The notes under the pieces: model-generated
Database searches by the model: none
What the model was told of the DNA's origin: nothing
The model's input: the letters and a program-made list of their open reading frames with translations, nothing else
Assembly: GCF_026646375.1 (NCBI RefSeq)
Contig: NZ_JAIPPU010000016.1
Span: 1 to 64,000 of the forward strand
Source: Acetobacterium wieringae
Lineage (GTDB): Bacteria > Bacillota > Clostridia > Eubacteriales > Eubacteriaceae
Direction of reading: 5' to 3'
Length of the DNA stretch: 64,000 nucleotides
Position numbers and translations under genes: made by a program
In this document: one piece after another, positions 1-8,541 of the stretch
Numbering within the stretch: the first letter of the stretch is position 1
How the letters are laid out: every line of letters begins with the position of its first letter

Positions 1-1245
1 ATTGTGACCAAATAAATTGTTGATATATTTTAAATTATCAACATCAATATAATATACCTGCTTTAAGGTATTGCTATTATCAATAAGGGGATTGTTCTGG
101 TACTTTTTATACAGCGAAACCCGATTTGGTAAACCCGTGATGGAATCAATATAGGCTGCTGTTTCCAAGTTCTTTTTGCCGGTAACCAATTCGTTGACCA
201 TGTCATACATGGTAGTTTGAAGCATCTCAATTTCTTCATATTTGGCCTTTGGCATGTTTTCAAGCACCTTGTATTGACCCTGGGAGATCATTTTCATGGC
301 ATCTGCAACCCAACGGATGGGATGGGTAATATTGATTCTCAACCAGTGATTAGAGACGATATAAAAGAATAGCAGCAAGAGAAAGCCTAAAATTGCGATA
401 TAGAGAATAATCTGGTTCCGGATTGTGTAAATGGAAACCATAGATTTGCCAACAAACAGAACCCCAACGACGTCATCACGGGGGTTTAAAACCGGAGAAT
501 AGGCAACCAGATAAGGGTCTCCCAGGACTTCGGCTTTTCCGGTATAGTCAATTTTCTGATCCAGAACCATATCGGCGATGGCCGGATCCAGAGTTGTGCC
601 GATCTGGTTTTCATTATTCTTGACAATTGTGGTGGCAATCCGGGTATTGCCAGCAAATACCGTTGCTTCCAGAGCGGCGGTATTTTTCATATAGTCCACA
701 CTTTTTTGATCAGCCAGATTTATCCCCATCAACAGTGTCCCGGCAGGGCTCTGGTCTGATCCGAAAAGTGGGTAGCGGCTGAATAGATGCAGTCCCAGCT
801 GGGCATTTCCATCAATCCAGAAATACGGATTCGTGGCCGATGAAACGGTGTTTTGGGAAGCCAAGTTTAGAATACTCTGATCAGCAAAAACTTCTTCGTG
901 GCTACTGCCGTCCAGGTAGGTTATCGTGACAAACTCGAGCGCATCATTATTTGCATGTCCAATATATTGATGAAGTGCCTGGATTGAAGCCAGATCGTTT
1001 TTAATGAGTAAATGATTTTCAGGGTCAGCCAATTCGTCTGAGAAGGAGAGAAGCCAGTTCTTGTTTTCTTGAATGATAAGTTCTTCAAACTCAGTAATTC
1101 CAGTTGTGACCATTCTTGTCATTTCACTTTCGTAAATAGAAAAAAAGATATTTATGGCAACGAAACAGCCAATGGTGACAATTAAAAGAATAATACCGAG
1201 AATGAATAGGTTTATTTTTGAATGAAGGGTGTTCTTTTTAAACAT
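1..1245 (-). CDS. membrane-bound diguanylate cyclase (Cache-HAMP-GGDEF), C-terminus cut by window edge
   Basis: Read by translating the minus strand from ATG 1245; the frame stays open to position 1, so the gene is partial (about 415 codons seen). An N-terminal membrane helix (LFILGIILLIVTIGCFVAINIF) is followed by a roughly 250-residue extracytoplasmic region of the single/double Cache type, with a YLVAYSPV-like segment just before the second helix (IILYIAILGFLLLLFFYIV). A HAMP linker follows, then the start of a GGDEF domain, recognised by ITGLPNR and YYIDVDNLKYINN. The catalytic GGDEF motif itself lies outside the window, so activity cannot be judged. A second ATG at 1248 is possible, but GGGAGA is better spaced from 1245. 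Role inferred: sensing an extracellular ligand to make cyclic di-GMP. Confidence 0.8.
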   Translation of the reverse strand, partial: MFKKNTLHSKINLFILGIILLIVTIGCFVAINIFFSIYESEMTRMVTTGITEFEELIIQENKNWLLSFSDELADPENHLLIKNDLASIQALHQYIGHANNDALEFVTITYLDGSSHEEVFADQSILNLASQNTVSSATNPYFWIDGNAQLGLHLFSRYPLFGSDQSPAGTLLMGINLADQKSVDYMKNTAALEATVFAGNTRIATTIVKNNENQIGTTLDPAIADMVLDQKIDYTGKAEVLGDPYLVAYSPVLNPRDDVVGVLFVGKSMVSIYTIRNQIILYIAILGFLLLLFFYIVSNHWLRINITHPIRWVADAMKMISQGQYKVLENMPKAKYEEIEMLQTTMYDMVNELVTGKKNLETAAYIDSITGLPNRVSLYKKYQNNPLIDNSNTLKQVYYIDVDNLKYINNLFGHN

Positions 1246-1248
1246 CAT

Positions 1249-1580
1249 TTTCTCCCAGGCCAGGACGTTGCTCCAGCAATTTAAGGTTTTACTTAAACAA
1301 TAATTAGAATGATTCTCTGATAAGCATTATATACTGCTATCTTTCAGGTTACAAGAGATTATTACACCAGACTGGAAAATATGGTAATATGATAGGAACT
1401 CGGAAAAAGATACCAATTCTAGAATAATACTAAATAATGTAAAAGTCTGGATCTTTAATTGGCGAATTAGTGATAAAGTCTTCCCGCGGGATTAAATAAA
1501 GTGTATAATAGTTAAGTTATAAATGGAATATTATGAAATCTAACGTAAAGTGTAAATAGTTGTATAATGGAAGGAAATGA
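1249..1580. other. intergenic region between divergent genes
   Basis: About 330 bases separating the minus-strand cyclase from ksgA. AT-rich, no open frame that looks coding. TATAAT hexamers occur at 1504-1509 and 1563-1568; neither has a good -35 at the right distance, and the second is too close to the ksgA start to give a normal leader. Nothing else recognised. Confidence 0.4.
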
Positions 1581-2447
1581 ATGGAAAAATTAACATCACC
1601 ACGGGTCATCGAAGCACTGTTGAAAAAATATGATCTCCACTTTAACAAGCGATTTGGACAAAATTTTTTAATCGACGAAAATATTGTCCAAAAGATTGTA
1701 AAGGCCGGAGACGTGGGCAAAAGAGATCTGGTGCTGGAAATCGGCCCGGGAATTGGAACAATGACCCAGGCCCTCAGTGATCATGCCGCCAAAGTAATTA
1801 CGGTTGAAATAGATAAAAAACTGATACCAGTGCTCCATGAGACCCTGAATGATTGTGATAATGTTGAGATTGTTCAGGGTGACATCCTAAAAATCAATGT
1901 TTGGGAGATTCTGGGAGATCAACTTGACACAATGCCGCTTAAGGTTGTGGCAAACCTACCTTATTATATCACAACGCCTATTATTATGGGTTTTCTGGAA
2001 TCCGATCTGCCTATTGAACGGATGACTTTTTTAATTCAAAAAGAGGTGGGCGAGCGTCTGTGTGGAGTTCCGGGCACCAAAGCTTATGGATCACTGAGTA
2101 TCGTGGCACAGTTTTATGCAGACATTTCCATTGATTTTGAGGTGCCGGCGCATGTATTTATCCCTAAACCTAAGGTTGACTCGATTGTAGTCACCCTTAA
2201 AAAACTGACAGTTCCTAAAATAGAGCTAGAAAACAAGGAATTGTTTTTATCCGTCGTCAAAGCCAGTTTTCTGAATCGACGAAAAACCTTGATCAATGGG
2301 CTGACCATGAATACCCCATTTGACAAAGCTGTTTTACTGGAGGCTCTGGCGGCTTGTCACATCGCACCAGGAATTCGTGGTGAAACCCTCACCGGATCAG
2401 ATTTTGGTCGAATTGCCAATGAATTGAACAGCCGGTTGAAAAATTAA
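1581..2447 (+). CDS. rsmA: 16S rRNA (adenine1518/1519-N6)-dimethyltransferase
   Basis: KsgA/RsmA dimethylates the two adjacent adenines of the 3' terminal helix of 16S rRNA using S-adenosylmethionine, a late step of small-subunit maturation. The 288 residues match the usual family length. Visible motifs: FGQNFL at about 25-30 in the N-terminal part, the SAM-binding glycine motif LEIGPGIGT at about 52-60, the acidic residue after it (VEID), and the catalytic NLPYY at 125-129. The C-terminal half has the helical substrate domain with FxxRRKTL. The start ATG has GGAAGGAA just upstream. The gene stands at the head of a short plus-strand run with the ABC transporter pair 44 bases downstream; no functional link is implied. 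Confidence 0.96.
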   Translation: MEKLTSPRVIEALLKKYDLHFNKRFGQNFLIDENIVQKIVKAGDVGKRDLVLEIGPGIGTMTQALSDHAAKVITVEIDKKLIPVLHETLNDCDNVEIVQGDILKINVWEILGDQLDTMPLKVVANLPYYITTPIIMGFLESDLPIERMTFLIQKEVGERLCGVPGTKAYGSLSIVAQFYADISIDFEVPAHVFIPKPKVDSIVVTLKKLTVPKIELENKELFLSVVKASFLNRRKTLINGLTMNTPFDKAVLLEALAACHIAPGIRGETLTGSDFGRIANELNSRLKN

Positions 2448-2491
2448 GTGAATCCGGTATTAAGAACGAATAAGGTTTTAAGGAGAAAAAA

Positions 2492-3538
2492 ATGATTGAA
2501 TTAAAGGATGTAACCCTTAAATATTCAAGCACGAGAGGGATCTTCAATTTAAATTTTAATGTTGAAAAAGGTGAGGTTTTTGGATATGTGGGTCCTGACG
2601 ATGCCGGTAAAACAACCACCATCCGGATGCTGATGGGATTGATCCGGGCCGGACGTGGCAGCGCCACCATCGATGGATTAAATTGCTTTTCCAGAGCATC
2701 AGCGATTCAAAAAAATACCGGATATGTGCCCGAAGATGTCGCTCTTTTTGAAAATATGCGTGTGAAAGAATATCTGAACTTTATTACTCAGATGCGTGGA
2801 ATTTTTGGTCAGAAAAATACCAGACTCAGAGACATGCTGCTGGAGCGATTTGAGGTGGAAACCCGGGGAAAAATCGAAAATATGTCAAGTGCTATGAAAA
2901 AAAGACTGTCCATTGTCACTGCATTGATGCATGATCCTCAAACCCTGGTATTGGATGAACCCACCAGTGGACTGGATCCCCTGATGCAGTCCCGCTTTTT
3001 AGACCTTATTCTGGAAGAAAAGCGGCGAGGCAAAACAGTTTTGTTGTCGACACATAAATTTGAAGAAGTGGAAAGAACCTGTGATCGGGTCGGAGTTCTC
3101 AGAGAAGGTCGCTTGGTGGAAAATAAGGATATTGTCAGCCTTCGGGCCGAAGAAACCAAAGCTTATCTGGTAAAATTCGCGGCTCCGCCAAATCTGGAGC
3201 AGATAAAAAAATATGGTTTTGGCTATCAGCAGTTTTCACAGAGCGACTATGAAATTTTTTCGCCCGGAGATCGGATTGATGTGCTGATGAAGGTTTTGTC
3301 CCATGAGAAGGTATTGGTGTTTAATTCAAAAAATCAGTCATTAGAAGAGATTTTCCAGCAGCATTATCGAAAAGAAATAGATCATATCGAGATAAAAGAA
3401 GAACTGAAAAATATCCGGAAAAATGATGAAAAAGCAAAAAAAAGCGAAAAAAAACCGAGAATGATGACTCAAAAAGCAAAAAAGAACAATATACTGCCTG
3501 AACAGGAAGAAACAGTCAGAGAGGTGAAAAAAGCATGA
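2492..3538 (+). CDS. ABC transporter ATP-binding protein with degenerate signature motif
   Basis: ATPase of an ABC-2 type transport system. One ABC domain occupies residues 1 to about 220: Walker A GPDDAGKTT at 34-42, Walker B LVLDEP at 152-157 followed by the D-loop, and the switch histidine in LLSTHKFEE. The signature normally reading LSGGM is here MSSAMKKR (131-138), so the glycines are missing, which is unusual for an active ATPase of this type. Walker A also has DD where NG is common, though the GxxxxGKT frame is intact. The last 50 residues are strongly lysine-rich and probably disordered. The stop overlaps the permease start by ATGA, so the two are translated together. Substrate unknown. 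Confidence 0.88.
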   Translation: MIELKDVTLKYSSTRGIFNLNFNVEKGEVFGYVGPDDAGKTTTIRMLMGLIRAGRGSATIDGLNCFSRASAIQKNTGYVPEDVALFENMRVKEYLNFITQMRGIFGQKNTRLRDMLLERFEVETRGKIENMSSAMKKRLSIVTALMHDPQTLVLDEPTSGLDPLMQSRFLDLILEEKRRGKTVLLSTHKFEEVERTCDRVGVLREGRLVENKDIVSLRAEETKAYLVKFAAPPNLEQIKKYGFGYQQFSQSDYEIFSPGDRIDVLMKVLSHEKVLVFNSKNQSLEEIFQQHYRKEIDHIEIKEELKNIRKNDEKAKKSEKKPRMMTQKAKKNNILPEQEETVREVKKA

Positions 3539-4335
3539 GTATTCCATTGTTTCTGAAGAATATTAAAAATAACACCTTTCTGTTGATGGTTTTTGCAGCG
3601 CTGATGTCTATTTATCTGGCGGTTATTATTTATATCTATGATCCTAATGGGATTGGTGCAATGGTTGATATGATGTCGATCCTGCCGACGAAACTGGTTA
3701 ACGCGCTAGGCTTTGGCACCATTGACAGTGGACTGACCGGATTTATTGCCAGTCTCTTTTACGGATTTTTGATTTACCTCTTTCCCATGGTTTATTGCAT
3801 CATTCTGGCCAATCGGCTCGTGGCCAAGTGGGTATATGAAGGCTCATTTACCAGCCTGCTATGCACCCCCAATAGTCGTATCAAAATCATTGTCACCCAG
3901 GGAATTTATCTACTGGCGTCGATTGGGGTTTTGTTTACGATTCTCTTTATGGTTGGGTACGGCATGAGTGAACATTTTTTCCCGGGAATGCTTGATGTTA
4001 AAGTGTTTTTAAAACTGAATATAGGGGCTTGTCTGATGACAATGACCATCGGGATGTTTTGTTTTTTCTTTTCCTGTTTGTTCAACAGTACAAAGCCGGC
4101 ACTTTTTTTTGGAGCTCTGATTCCAGTCAGTTTCTTTATTCTAAATACCCTCAGTAAGTTATCTGAAAGAACGGCCTTTTTAGGTAAATTCTCCCTGTAT
4201 AATGCCTTTGATGGTCTTGCCATTGTTACAGGGCAAAGTAGTATCAGTTTAATCAGTGGTGGTTTTGCTGTCTTTATTGGATTATTGTTTGCGGCGGCTG
4301 TTGGCGTGTTCACCCTGAAACGTTTGCCCGTTTAA
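3535..4335 (+). CDS. ABC-2 type transporter permease
   Basis: Integral membrane partner of the ATPase immediately upstream, with which it overlaps by four bases. The 266 residues contain about six hydrophobic helices: near residues 17-37, 68-92, about 120-145, 160-185, 190-208 and 238-262. That is the standard topology of ABC-2 permeases, which export drugs, lipids or peptides, or serve stress sensing. No sequence motif tells the substrate. A residue set VYEGSFTSLLCTP between helices 2 and 3 matches the conserved E-x-G-T/S cytoplasmic coupling segment of the family. A strong terminator follows. Confidence 0.85.
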   Translation: MSIPLFLKNIKNNTFLLMVFAALMSIYLAVIIYIYDPNGIGAMVDMMSILPTKLVNALGFGTIDSGLTGFIASLFYGFLIYLFPMVYCIILANRLVAKWVYEGSFTSLLCTPNSRIKIIVTQGIYLLASIGVLFTILFMVGYGMSEHFFPGMLDVKVFLKLNIGACLMTMTIGMFCFFFSCLFNSTKPALFFGALIPVSFFILNTLSKLSERTAFLGKFSLYNAFDGLAIVTGQSSISLISGGFAVFIGLLFAAAVGVFTLKRLPV

Positions 4336-4400
4336 ATGCTCATTTAGTGACGCAGATTGGTTTTAGCGTTGCCAAACTAAACCGTAACATTGTAGCTTTA

Positions 4401-4450
4401 AAAAAGCCAGGATTGTCTTTGGTAAGATCCCAAGACAATCCTGGCTTTTT
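4401..4450. terminator. bidirectional rho-independent terminator
   Basis: A perfect 19-base inverted repeat (arms 4401-4419 and 4432-4450) begins with AAAAA and ends with TTTTT, with a 12-base loop. It lies between the convergent permease and fumarylacetoacetate hydrolase family genes and serves both strands. Confidence 0.93.
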
Positions 4451-4452
4451 GA

Positions 4453-5346
4453 TTATTCGATGGTATTTCGAAGGATGCCGATTTTTTCGATTTCTGCTTC
4501 GATCTGATCCCCATGTTTTAGGAATTGCGGTGGATCGAGAGCAAAGCCTACCCCGGCAGGAGTTCCGGTGAGAATAATATCTCCTGGTAATAGGGTCATC
4601 CCCTGCGATAGATCACTGATAATGGATGGAATATCAAAAATCATCCGACCAGTTTTTGAGTGCTGTCGAACTTCGCCATTGACTCGACAGGTGATGTCCA
4701 GGTCAAAAGGAATTCTTAAATCGTTTTTGTGCAGAATTCGGGGACCTAAGGGACAGAAGGTATCCAGTGACTTACCCTTATACCATTGAGAGTGCTTTTT
4801 TTGAAGATCTCGGGCGGTGATATCGTTGGCAATGGTGTAGCCGAAAATATAATTTTCAGCGTCTTCTTTGGAAATATCGGCGCCTTCTTTACCAATTACT
4901 ATGGCCAGTTCCACTTCGTAGTCGATCTGTTTGGTAGCCTTGGCATGGGAAAGAATTACCGTATCCGGTCCGGTGACTGAGGTCGGCAGTTTGGAAAAAT
5001 AGATCGGATTTTCCGGCACGTCTCCCATGGTAGGAATATTCCTGATTTCTTTGGCGTGATCCGCATAGTTTTTTCCCAAACAGAAAATATTTCTTGGCGG
5101 TTTGGGAATTGGAGCCAACAGCTTGACCAGGCTGAGATTGATGCCCAGGTTCTGATGTTCGGCCATGACTTGTTTGATGTCAGCAAGTAGCTCGTTGGTT
5201 GCCAGCGGTATAAAGTCGATCAGACGTTCGGGAAATTTGAGCCCCATGAGTTTAGCGATGGTTGTTATGGGTAAGACCTTAGTTTCATCGGCGGTCAAAA
5301 TGCCACCTTCGCTAAATGCGTTATATTGATAAGTTACGAAATACAT
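4453..5346 (-). CDS. fumarylacetoacetate hydrolase family protein
   Basis: Member of the FAH superfamily, metal-dependent enzymes that hydrolyse, decarboxylate or isomerise beta-keto or enol acids (acylpyruvases, oxaloacetate tautomerase, 2-hydroxyhepta-2,4-diene-1,7-dioate isomerase). The 297 residues hold a small N-terminal domain and the FAH catalytic domain from about residue 85: GKNYADHAKE at 91-100, the metal-binding acids in DYEVELAIV (Glu144, Glu146) and Asp175 in TIANDITARD, and the closing GTPAGVG. The exact substrate cannot be read from sequence. Start ATG is preceded by AGGGAGGG. It stands alone on the minus strand, sharing the terminator at 4401-4450. Confidence 0.9.
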   Translation of the reverse strand: MYFVTYQYNAFSEGGILTADETKVLPITTIAKLMGLKFPERLIDFIPLATNELLADIKQVMAEHQNLGINLSLVKLLAPIPKPPRNIFCLGKNYADHAKEIRNIPTMGDVPENPIYFSKLPTSVTGPDTVILSHAKATKQIDYEVELAIVIGKEGADISKEDAENYIFGYTIANDITARDLQKKHSQWYKGKSLDTFCPLGPRILHKNDLRIPFDLDITCRVNGEVRQHSKTGRMIFDIPSIISDLSQGMTLLPGDIILTGTPAGVGFALDPPQFLKHGDQIEAEIEKIGILRNTIE

Positions 5347-5542
5347 AAAAATCCCTCCCTTAATTGTATGAGTTATTTAAAATTGCAAATTGATCTTAAT
5401 GCAGGTGTCATTTTAGCAATTATTTATATTACTATCATACCATTATCTGCTTCGAAATTCCAGTCAAATCATTCAATAGGATTCCGTCGACTCCTAAGCT
5501 CAAATTTATCTTAAGATAACGGTTTCTTTTAATCAAAGTTCA
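5347..5542. other. intergenic region, nothing recognised
   Basis: Together with the pyr promoter and leader this forms a 380-base gap. This first part is AT-rich, between divergent genes, and holds the ribosome-binding site of the minus-strand gene; a 62-codon plus-strand frame here has no ribosome-binding site or family resemblance. Confidence 0.4.
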
Positions 5543-5571
5543 TTGACAATTAGGTCTAATTAAATTATGAT
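5543..5571 (+). promoter_or_regulatory. sigma-A promoter of the pyr operon
   Basis: TTGACA at 5543-5548, a 17-base spacer and TATGAT at 5566-5571 give a near-consensus promoter. Transcription would start near 5578, giving a leader of about 150 bases before pyrB. Confidence 0.75.
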
Positions 5572-5581
5572 TATCATAATT
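5563..5581. promoter_or_regulatory. 19-bp perfect palindrome over the pyr promoter -10, operator candidate
   Basis: AATTATGAT-T-ATCATAATT is a perfect palindrome around 5572. It covers the -10 hexamer and the expected start point, the classical position of a repressor site. The sequence resembles Fur-family boxes, but no regulator gene lies nearby, so the binding protein is unknown. Confidence 0.5.
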
Positions 5582-5665
5582 AAGTATGCGAGCTTTAGTA
5601 AGCGAGGCTTAAAGGTGCAAAAGGAACGATACATTTAATGAGGGAAGATGCCTGTTAGAAAGTAT

Positions 5666-5696
5666 GCCGCTATTTTATAAAGCGGCTTGTTTTTTG
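5666..5696 (+). terminator. leader terminator (attenuator) upstream of pyrB
   Basis: GCCGCT (5666-5671) pairs with AGCGGC (5681-5686), followed at once by TTGTTTTTT. It lies inside the leader between the promoter and pyrB, so it must be read through for the operon to be expressed. A 23-codon frame (5664-5735) runs through the hairpin and T-run and overlaps the pyrB start, recalling the pyrL leader of enteric pyrBI operons, but no convincing ribosome-binding site precedes it. Confidence 0.7.
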
Positions 5697-5728
5697 CCCA
5701 TAATTGTGTTTATGATAGGAGGAACATT

Positions 5729-6655
5729 ATGTTAAAAGGAAGACATTTAATCGAGCCTGGAGACTTTCAACTAAATGAAATTGAATCGATTATGCAGCTG
5801 GCTGATAATATTATTGCAGACCCTGAGGGTTATTCTTTGGTTTGTAAGGGAAAATTATTGGCCAGCCTTTTTTATGAGCCTTCCACACGGACACGGTTCA
5901 GTTTTGAAGCTGCCATGCTGCGTTTAGGGGGAGAAATCATCGGGTTTGATGATCCCAATAACTCCTCGGTGTCCAAGGGAGAAAGTCTGGGTGATACGAT
6001 AAGGACCATCGAATGCTATTCAGATATCGCTGTGATCAGGCATCCCCGGGAGGGAACGGCCCGACTGGTCTCAAAGTTTGCCAACGAAATGCCAATTATT
6101 AACGCCGGTGACGGCGGCCATGAACATCCTACCCAAACATTGACTGATCTACTGACAATCAGGAAATTTAAGGGCGGTTGTAATAACCATGTGGTTGGGG
6201 TTTGCGGCGATTTGCTTTTTGGACGAACCATCCATTCGCTGGTAAAGACCCTGAACCGTTATCAGGGCATCCGGTTTGTATTTATATCGCCCACTGAATT
6301 GAAAATGCCGGCTCATATTCTCAATCAACTGGATCCGCAAACCTATAAGGAAACGACAAGTCTGGATGAGGTCATTGGTGAATTGGATATTCTTTACATG
6401 TCCCGGGTTCAACGGGAGCGGTTTGTCAGTGAGGAAGAGTATCTGCGATTGAAAAACTACTATATTCTGGATAAAAGGAAAATGAAAGGCGCTAAAGCGG
6501 ATATGATTGTCATGCACCCCTTGCCCCGGGTCAACGAAATCGCTACAGAGGTGGATGAAGATCCCCGGGCGGTTTATTTTGCTCAGGCAAAATATGGGAT
6601 GTATGTACGGATGGCTCTGATTGCCAAACTTCTGGGAGTGGAGGATAGAAAATGA
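5729..6655 (+). CDS. pyrB: aspartate carbamoyltransferase catalytic subunit
   Basis: Joins carbamoyl phosphate and L-aspartate to give N-carbamoyl-aspartate, the committed step of pyrimidine synthesis. With the ATG at 5729, preceded by AGGAGGA, the protein is 308 residues, the normal length. The carbamoyl phosphate loop STRTR lies at 52-56 and HPTQT at 133-137; MHPLPR near 263 closes the active site. A longer frame starting at 5687 crosses the attenuator and has no ribosome-binding site, so it is rejected as start. The stop overlaps pyrI by ATGA, fitting equal production of catalytic and regulatory chains. Expression is probably controlled by the promoter palindrome and the leader terminator. 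Confidence 0.97.
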   Translation: MLKGRHLIEPGDFQLNEIESIMQLADNIIADPEGYSLVCKGKLLASLFYEPSTRTRFSFEAAMLRLGGEIIGFDDPNNSSVSKGESLGDTIRTIECYSDIAVIRHPREGTARLVSKFANEMPIINAGDGGHEHPTQTLTDLLTIRKFKGGCNNHVVGVCGDLLFGRTIHSLVKTLNRYQGIRFVFISPTELKMPAHILNQLDPQTYKETTSLDEVIGELDILYMSRVQRERFVSEEEYLRLKNYYILDKRKMKGAKADMIVMHPLPRVNEIATEVDEDPRAVYFAQAKYGMYVRMALIAKLLGVEDRK

Positions 6656-7086
6656 TCAACGTATCGAAACTGAAAAAGGGTATTATCATCGACCACATTG
6701 AAGCGGGACATGGTTTTGAAATTTACAAGGAACTTCATCTCAATGATATTGACGATGTGGTGGTGTTACTTAAGAACATTCCCAGTAAAAAAATGAAACA
6801 GAAAGATTTAATTAAAATAGAGACCGATTTGCAGATTGATATGACCGTGCTTGGTCTGATCGATCCCAATGTGACCATTAACTTTGTCAAGAATGGTGAG
6901 TTGTATAAAAAAATAAGCTTGACTCTACCAACAGTAGTTAATGGCATTATGACTTGTAAAAATCCCCGCTGTATTACCCAATATGAGGATGTGAAGGATA
7001 TTAAATTTTTTCTGGTTAATGAAGAGAAAAAGCAATACCGTTGTGAGTATTGCGATGCCTACACCACTTTTATTGATGAAGAGTAG
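6652..7086 (+). CDS. pyrI: aspartate carbamoyltransferase regulatory subunit
   Basis: PyrI forms the regulatory chains of the class B aspartate carbamoyltransferase holoenzyme, binding CTP/UTP or ATP at its N-terminal domain and the catalytic trimers through a zinc domain. The 144 residues carry the four zinc cysteines, Cys102, Cys107, Cys131 and Cys134 (CKNPRC and CEYC). It overlaps pyrB by four bases. A PyrB-PyrI enzyme means feedback control at protein level, in contrast to the unregulated trimeric PyrB of Bacillus. Confidence 0.96.
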   Translation: MINVSKLKKGIIIDHIEAGHGFEIYKELHLNDIDDVVVLLKNIPSKKMKQKDLIKIETDLQIDMTVLGLIDPNVTINFVKNGELYKKISLTLPTVVNGIMTCKNPRCITQYEDVKDIKFFLVNEEKKQYRCEYCDAYTTFIDEE

Positions 7087-7098
7087 GTTAGCTGTGTC

Positions 7099-7287
7099 GT
7101 ATTGACCAATGGTTAATCTGTTGTTCGTCACGCCATGCGAAATCCGCTGCGCTCCTTTCGCATTGGTCGCGGGCAGTCGCCAACTACAAGCCAACTTGTG
7201 ATTGGCTCGTTGCCTTCGCGAAAATCGGACAGGTTTATAAACCTGTTCGCTCCGATGCGTACAACATGATGTAACAATTGTCGGTAC
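7099..7287. repeat. palindromic intergenic repeat element, copy 1
   Basis: The gap between pyrI and pyrC is filled by an element of about 189 bases. Its right end (7261-7287, ending TCGGTAC) is identical over 27 bases to the reverse complement of 47571-47597. Its left end (7099-7127) matches the reverse complement of the right end of that copy at 24 of 29 positions. Both ends resemble each other as terminal inverted repeats (GTAC-CGAC-AATTGTTA type). Inside are ATGCGAAA/TTTCGCAT arms (about 7135-7163) and the 18-base palindrome ACAGGTTTATAAACCTGT. There is no open frame; it looks like a non-autonomous mobile or REP-like element. Confidence 0.75.
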
Positions 7288-7365
7288 TAAATCTAAGTTA
7301 GCAATTTGGAAGAACTCATGAAACCATTACAATCACTGGAAACAGAAATGTCAAAAGGAGGAACG

Positions 7366-8541
7366 ATGAAAACCTTAATCAAGAACGTTGAAATGGTTGA
7401 TGCCGAAGGAAGACGGTTTGGCAAGGTATTGATTGAAGACGGAAAAATAAAAAAAGTATATAAAGAAAAAGGGAATGTTAAGTCAGAATATGATCAGGAA
7501 ATCGATGGTCAGGGTTATTTGTTGATGCCGGGATTTATTGATATGCACTGTCATTTGCGGGATCCTGGCTATGAATACAAAGAAACCATGGAAACCGGTA
7601 TGCAGGCTGCACTAAAAGGTGGCTTTACGACTTTGATAGCGATGGCGAATACCAAGCCCTGCATGGATGAGGCAGCACTTGTCAAAGCCAATCTGGATAA
7701 GGCCAAGGATTTGCACCTTTGTAACCTGATTCAGGTGGCGGCACTGTCTAAAGCGTTTAATGATACGGATCTTGTTGATGTCCAATCTTTGCGACCCCTG
7801 ACGAATGTGTTTTCCAACGATGGTGTTTCGATTGTGAATCCGGACATGATGGTGTCAGGGCTTAAGGCTTCAACAGAACATGATTTTATTCTGCTAACCC
7901 ATTGTCAGCCAGAAACTGAACTGGTGCGACGCGATGTTAAGCTATTAGAAGAAATCGGCGGACATCTGCATGTTTGTCACATTAGCAAAAAAGATACCTT
8001 GGAGCTGATTGAAGAAGCTAAGGAAAAGGGCCTTGATATTACCTGCGAAGTGACCCCTCATCATATCTTTGCCTCGGCGATGGACTATAAGGTCAATCCG
8101 CCGTTCCGAACCTATCCCGACCGCCGGGCTTTAATCGAAGGAATCAAAGCTGGCATCATTGATATGTGCGGTACGGATCATGCTCCCCATTCCGAAGCGG
8201 ACAAACAAAAAGGGGCTCCGGGAATCAATAACTTTGAAATGGCTTTTGCGATGTATTTCACGGTTTTTGAACAAAATGGCATTAGCCTGGAGAAGCTCAG
8301 CGAGATGCTCAGTTATGCTCCGGCTAAGCGCCTCGGCATTAAGGCAGGACTCATCAAAGAACGATATCCGGCAGATCTGGTTCTGGTGGATTTGAACTGG
8401 GAAGGGAAAATTAATCCCAAAGAATTCGTTTCAAAAAGTAAGAATAATCCCTTTGGTGGCGAGACTCTAAAAGGAAAAGTAATGATAACTATGGTGAAGG
8501 GAGAAATTAAATATGATGATAATGGACCGGCTCTATCATGA
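7366..8541 (+). CDS. pyrC: dihydroorotase
   Basis: Zinc amidohydrolase that closes N-carbamoyl-aspartate to dihydroorotate. From ATG 7366, which follows AAAGGAGG, it is 391 residues, typical of the class I Gram-positive type. The metal-binding HxH lies at 61-63 in DMHCHLRDPG, further histidines are in LLTHCQ and HVCHIS, and the catalytic aspartate is in CGTDHAPHS. The frame could start 20 codons earlier at 7306, but that segment has no ribosome-binding site. The last bases overlap pyrF. Confidence 0.96.
   Translation: MKTLIKNVEMVDAEGRRFGKVLIEDGKIKKVYKEKGNVKSEYDQEIDGQGYLLMPGFIDMHCHLRDPGYEYKETMETGMQAALKGGFTTLIAMANTKPCMDEAALVKANLDKAKDLHLCNLIQVAALSKAFNDTDLVDVQSLRPLTNVFSNDGVSIVNPDMMVSGLKASTEHDFILLTHCQPETELVRRDVKLLEEIGGHLHVCHISKKDTLELIEEAKEKGLDITCEVTPHHIFASAMDYKVNPPFRTYPDRRALIEGIKAGIIDMCGTDHAPHSEADKQKGAPGINNFEMAFAMYFTVFEQNGISLEKLSEMLSYAPAKRLGIKAGLIKERYPADLVLVDLNWEGKINPKEFVSKSKNNPFGGETLKGKVMITMVKGEIKYDDNGPALS

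Noticed and set aside
3906-4313. 135-codon minus-strand frame opposite the ABC permease
   Set aside because: It is antisense to a well-supported membrane protein, with no ribosome-binding site and no family resemblance.
5326-5514. 62-codon plus-strand frame before the pyr promoter
   Set aside because: No ribosome-binding site, unlikely composition, and overlaps the divergent gene's start.
5604-5625. PyrR-binding loop in the pyr leader
   Set aside because: Only the GNGAGGCT part of the consensus is present; the ARUCC half is missing, and no pyrR gene is in the window. Kept only as a remark.
6149-6517. 122-codon minus-strand frame opposite pyrB
   Set aside because: Antisense to an unmistakable pyrB; no independent support.
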